Shown here in pieces: positions 60,678-64,000 of a stretch of 64,000 nt of DNA (position 1 is its first letter; each line of letters opens with the position of its first letter). The translations under genes were made by a program, and so were the position numbers. Under the pieces are notes generated by a model. That model saw only the letters and a program-made list of their open reading frames with translations, was not told the origin of the DNA and did not search any database. Source of the DNA: Rhipicephalus microplus (lineage: Eukaryota; Arthropoda; Arachnida; Ixodida; Ixodidae); assembly GCF_043290135.1 (NCBI RefSeq), contig NW_027464588.1:1127501-1191500 (forward strand). Reading direction: 5' to 3'.

Positions 60678-61009
60678 AAGGTGCTCGAGCAGCCCCCATT
60701 TGCTTCCCCTCCGTATTTTGCCATCTGCTTCGCCATATAACCTCCCTGTCCTTCCTCATTTATTCCTCCTCCTCCTCCACTGCTGGGCGCAGAGCGTTTT
60801 GGCATGAGACTCGATTTCGCAGCCAAGGTCCGCGATTTCTGGGCGTAAATGTATGTTGAGCTTGTTTTTACGCCACGCTTTTTTAGGTCATGCTTTTTCT
60901 GCAGCAAACTGGCCAGGTTAGAGTGCATGGCCTGGATGAATTCATCAGTCTCGACTTTTTTGGTGGTCTCATTCGCTGCCATTTTAATTCATTTAAGAGG
61001 GCTTCATAT

Positions 61010-61810
61010 TATAGTTCTGTACTGCCCTTCTTCTCCCTTATTTTACGAAACTGGTCAGAGTCTGTGATTTTTAATTTTGTTGGTGCTTTTGCCTCGTTCT
61101 CAACGGTAATTTCCACGATGCAGTGGTCACTACCTAGGTGTCCTCGGCGAGGTTATCCCAGGTAGCTCTGACGTTCTTGGTGAAGGTTAAGTCAGGCATT
61201 GTGTCCCGCTGTGCCGAATTACCTCTTTTTGAAGGGAGGGAAAGGTTGTTTATAAGCTGCAGGTCCAGCGCATTCAGGCTTTCTGCCAACTTGGTGCCTT
61301 TGCCTTCGCTTTTTGAGTATCTCCACTCGGTGCCCCTGAGGTTAAAATCGCCCGCTACTATGAGCGGATTGTCACCCACCATTTTTACCACCGAAGTAAG
61401 CAGTCTGTTGAAATATTTTTTTTTTCATCTGATGGAGGACTGTAAACATTCAGCACAAGGATGCTTTCTTTAACAGCCCTGTGTGGTAAGATTTCCATCA
61501 GGGCCGTTTCCAGGCCTTTTTTGTATACGGGAGGCGTCCCTTTAGGCGAACATCATGTATTTCCGGACGAAGGTAGCCACTCCTCGCATCTTGTTCTGCT
61601 CGGGGTGGAGGGTCGGCCTGGCTACCCTGAACCCGTGTATGCCAATGCTTTTAGCAATTTTGCTTTTTCAACATTTCTGTAGCAATATTATATGGGGCTT
61701 CTTTCACAGGCTAGCAATAGTTGTGTCAGTGGTGTTTTGTGTTTCTAAGGTGAGTTACAGTTCCATTGCACGATCTTATTCTCGTTACGGTCAGCGGCCA
61801 TTTTGGCTTG
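61010..61810 (-). pseudogene. LINE EEP (APE-type) endonuclease, degraded
   Basis: Read on the - strand across frames: KIVQWNCNS near 61780 (first Asn of the EEP fold), ILVLNVYSPPS near 61450, PLIVAGDFNLRGTEW near 61360 (catalytic Asp-x-Asn), PDLTF near 61190 and GSDHCIV near 61120 (the Asp-His pair). These nick target DNA to prime reverse transcription. Stops and frameshifts separate several blocks. Upstream of 61810 I see no ORF1 before the microsatellite. Confidence 0.85.
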
Positions 61811-62139
61811 GTAGCTTGTGTGCGTCGCGGTTCGTTACCTCTACGACCGCAAACTGAAAACTGTCACAGTTGTTGCGCGTGGCCACCGGCTGATACCGGC
61901 TGCCCGAGTTACGTCCCGTGTTTGAGCAGCTCGCCGCGCGTGTCTTCTATGCAGCACCCGGCCCTCTCAGATACTTTTTGCTTCAAAAAATGCGGTGAGC
62001 TGAGTGACTCCTCTGCGTCTCCTGCCACGTGGTGGCGAGTGACGCAAGAGATACTGCATATTCTACTAAATTTGGCTCCTAATTTAGCCACATACATTAG
62101 GTATAAGTGTGCGCAGCGTTTTCTTTAAAATGGTAAGCA

Positions 62140-62619
<480 letters not shown>

Positions 62620-63960
62620 GCCGCCTACGACATTTAGCTCTCCTGGCTGTTTGGATAATGCTAACGCTACCAGACTTGATATGTCATTACGTGACTTATA
62701 GCGAGAATATTTGACTTGTCATAACATGAAAATTATGACATGTATGTCATGAATGTCATGACTTACATTTAATGGTCTTGCTACTCTTCCGGTGGTTTCG
62801 CTCACATGGCATGTTGCAAAACTGGTATGATATGGCATAATTGCATGGCGAACAAAAGCGACCGTTCCTAGCATGAAAATCACGACATGTGTGTCATGTA
62901 ACAACATGACTACATGCCACGTTCATGATGCCGTCGCGGTCGTTTCGCTAGCTTCAGCTATACCAATTATGGTATTACGGGGCGTGAATGGATGACGGAG
63001 GTATGATACTGATGCAAACATGATAATCATGAGATGCGTGTCATGTAACAGCATGACTGCATGCCACACTCATGATGCGCTCGCGGCCGTTTCGCCAGCT
63101 TCACATATGCCAAATTTTGTATTACGTGACGTCAATGGGTAAAAAATGTATGTGACTGATGCAAATATGATACTCATGAGATGAGTGTCATGTGAAAACA
63201 TGACTACATGCCACAGTCAAGGCGCCAATACTTTTCGACGTGACGCGGTGCGCGTGTTCGCCGGCGTGAATTTTGTCGCGTCACCCCGGCGTTGTCACGC
63301 CAGGTGATCGTCCTGCCATATACTCGCAGGCACGCACCGTGCTGCTTTTCTTTGTTGCATGCTCATTTCAGCTCGTTCAGCGTCCCTCCGTCACGAAAAA
63401 AAGGAGACGCAGTGTTGTCTGAATAACGCATCGGCGCGAAACGCAGCATGTCACATTTCACGCCGGTTGCTGTCGGGACGCGCCGACGGACGCTGGTCGC
63501 GCCTGGCGTCAGGCTTTAGAGTGTTCGCGGTTTGCTAACGTAGCGTCACTTTGCCCAGCTTGCGCGCGCCTCAACGCTACATTGAAGTATATTGGGCCCT
63601 TCATGATGCGCTCGCGGTCATTTTGCTAGCTCCACATATACTGAATTTGGTGTTACGAGACGTCAATGGATGACGAAATATATGACTGGTGAAAACATGA
63701 TAATCCTGACACGCGTGTCATGTAAGAACACGACAACATACCATGCTCTTAGCATGGTCGCGGCCGTTTCGCTAGCTCCACATATGCTAAATTGGGTATC
63801 ACGGGACGTGAATAGATTTCGAAGGTAAACGAAACTTTCAAACATGATAATCATGACATAAAAGTCATGCACGGCATCATTTACCTTCACCTCGTAACGT
63901 TGTGTTGATTTTAAAGTGGCATATTGACCTTTCTCATTCATGCTTCGCTTATTATCAATC
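62620..63960 (+). repeat. (CTAT)n-headed tandem-repeat family, copy 2
   Basis: Starts CTACGACATTTAGCTCTCCTGG like copy 1 (31552). It has repeated units carrying CGCTCGCGG(C/T)CGTTTCGCTAG, TATTACG.GACGT.AATGGA and ATGATAATCATGA. It is interrupted at 63220-63600 by a MITE. Both copies end with CTCGTAACGT/CTCGTAATGT, then a CATATTGACC/CCTATCAAGC-like region, so the family has defined ends. Confidence 0.85.
63220..63600. mobile_element. 381-bp MITE with imperfect TIRs and TCA duplication
   Basis: 5' end AAGGCGCCAATACTTTTCGA; 3' end ATTGAAGTATATTGGGCCCT, whose inverse starts AGGGCCCAATATACTTCAAT. It is flanked by TCA at 63217-63219 and 63601-63603. Removing it restores the CATGCCACxxTCATGATGCG sequence of the neighbouring tandem units, so the boundaries are well supported. 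GC-rich, no ORF. A 3-bp duplication fits PIF/Harbinger-type elements, though TCA is not their usual TWA. Confidence 0.82.
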
Positions 63961-64000
63961 CCGACTGTACGTGGTATTTGCCATTTTGTTTTTGTTTTCG

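Larger units (their letters stand above)
58037..61810 (-). mobile_element. Nearly full ORF2 of an endonuclease/RT/RNase-H LINE
   Basis: The - strand order is EEP endonuclease (about 61800-61010), reverse transcriptase (about 60680-59300), RNase H (about 58980-58560), zinc motif, and a 3' end TTTAAATAAAGGCAAAC plus (CT)n at 58037-58056. It has at least five stops or frameshifts. A 3'-UTR-like fragment of another LINE family (CCTCCCTGTCCTTCC, then (TCC)n) sits at 60735-60780, between endonuclease and RT. Confidence 0.88.

Overview
This is a eukaryotic nuclear window, almost certainly from a hard tick (Ixodida). Four things point there: tRNA-derived SINEs of the type described in ixodid ticks as Ruka, very long simple repeats, dense retroelement debris, and fragments of an animal circadian-clock gene split by GT-AG introns. 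Cellular coding content is low. Most of the 64 kb is transposable elements, foldback repeats and microsatellites.

Cellular genes. (1) On the + strand, four exon-like blocks at 8047-8112, 21327-21486, 23064-23155 and 28024-28139 encode, in order and with compatible splice phases, the pre-bHLH, bHLH and PAS-A parts of a Cycle/BMAL1 clock transcription factor. The bHLH block has an in-frame stop and a 2-base frameshift, and several normally invariant residues are changed, so this looks like a decaying unprocessed paralogue. (2) On the - strand, 54095-53049 is an intact intronless 348-codon glycerophosphodiester phosphodiesterase (GDE1/GDPD1-like) gene whose expected catalytic His and one metal ligand are replaced. 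(3) A broken copy of the same gene lies on the + strand at 3767-4812.

Mobile elements, left to right. Ruka-like SINE (2974-3217). LINE reverse-transcriptase scrap (about 6840-7235). A nearly complete Penelope-like element (8733-13496, - strand) with GIY-YIG endonuclease, inverted terminal repeats carrying a hammerhead-like core, and an SGNH-hydrolase region in the same frame upstream of the reverse transcriptase. A Ty3/Gypsy LTR element (13518-18369, - strand) inserted in a (TA)n tract. RNase-H-bearing LINE remnants (25190-27280, 34215-34691, 55190-56490, about 56900-57150, 58037-61810). A hAT deletion derivative with 8-bp target duplication (30128-30821). Two members of a (CTAT)n-headed tandem-repeat family (31204-32470 and 62184-63960), the second split by a 381-bp MITE (63220-63600). 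A TIR element carrying three 237-bp tandem units (50955-52160). Two more SINE copies near 48 kb.

Several near-perfect short-loop hairpins (3598-3655, 34687-34737, 42297-42332, 48278-48317) and two larger foldbacks (18481-18752, 27446-27655) are not explained by genes. The Penelope and Gypsy insertions, the SINE debris and the large repeats account for the great length of the putative clock-gene introns. I recognise no other cellular gene.
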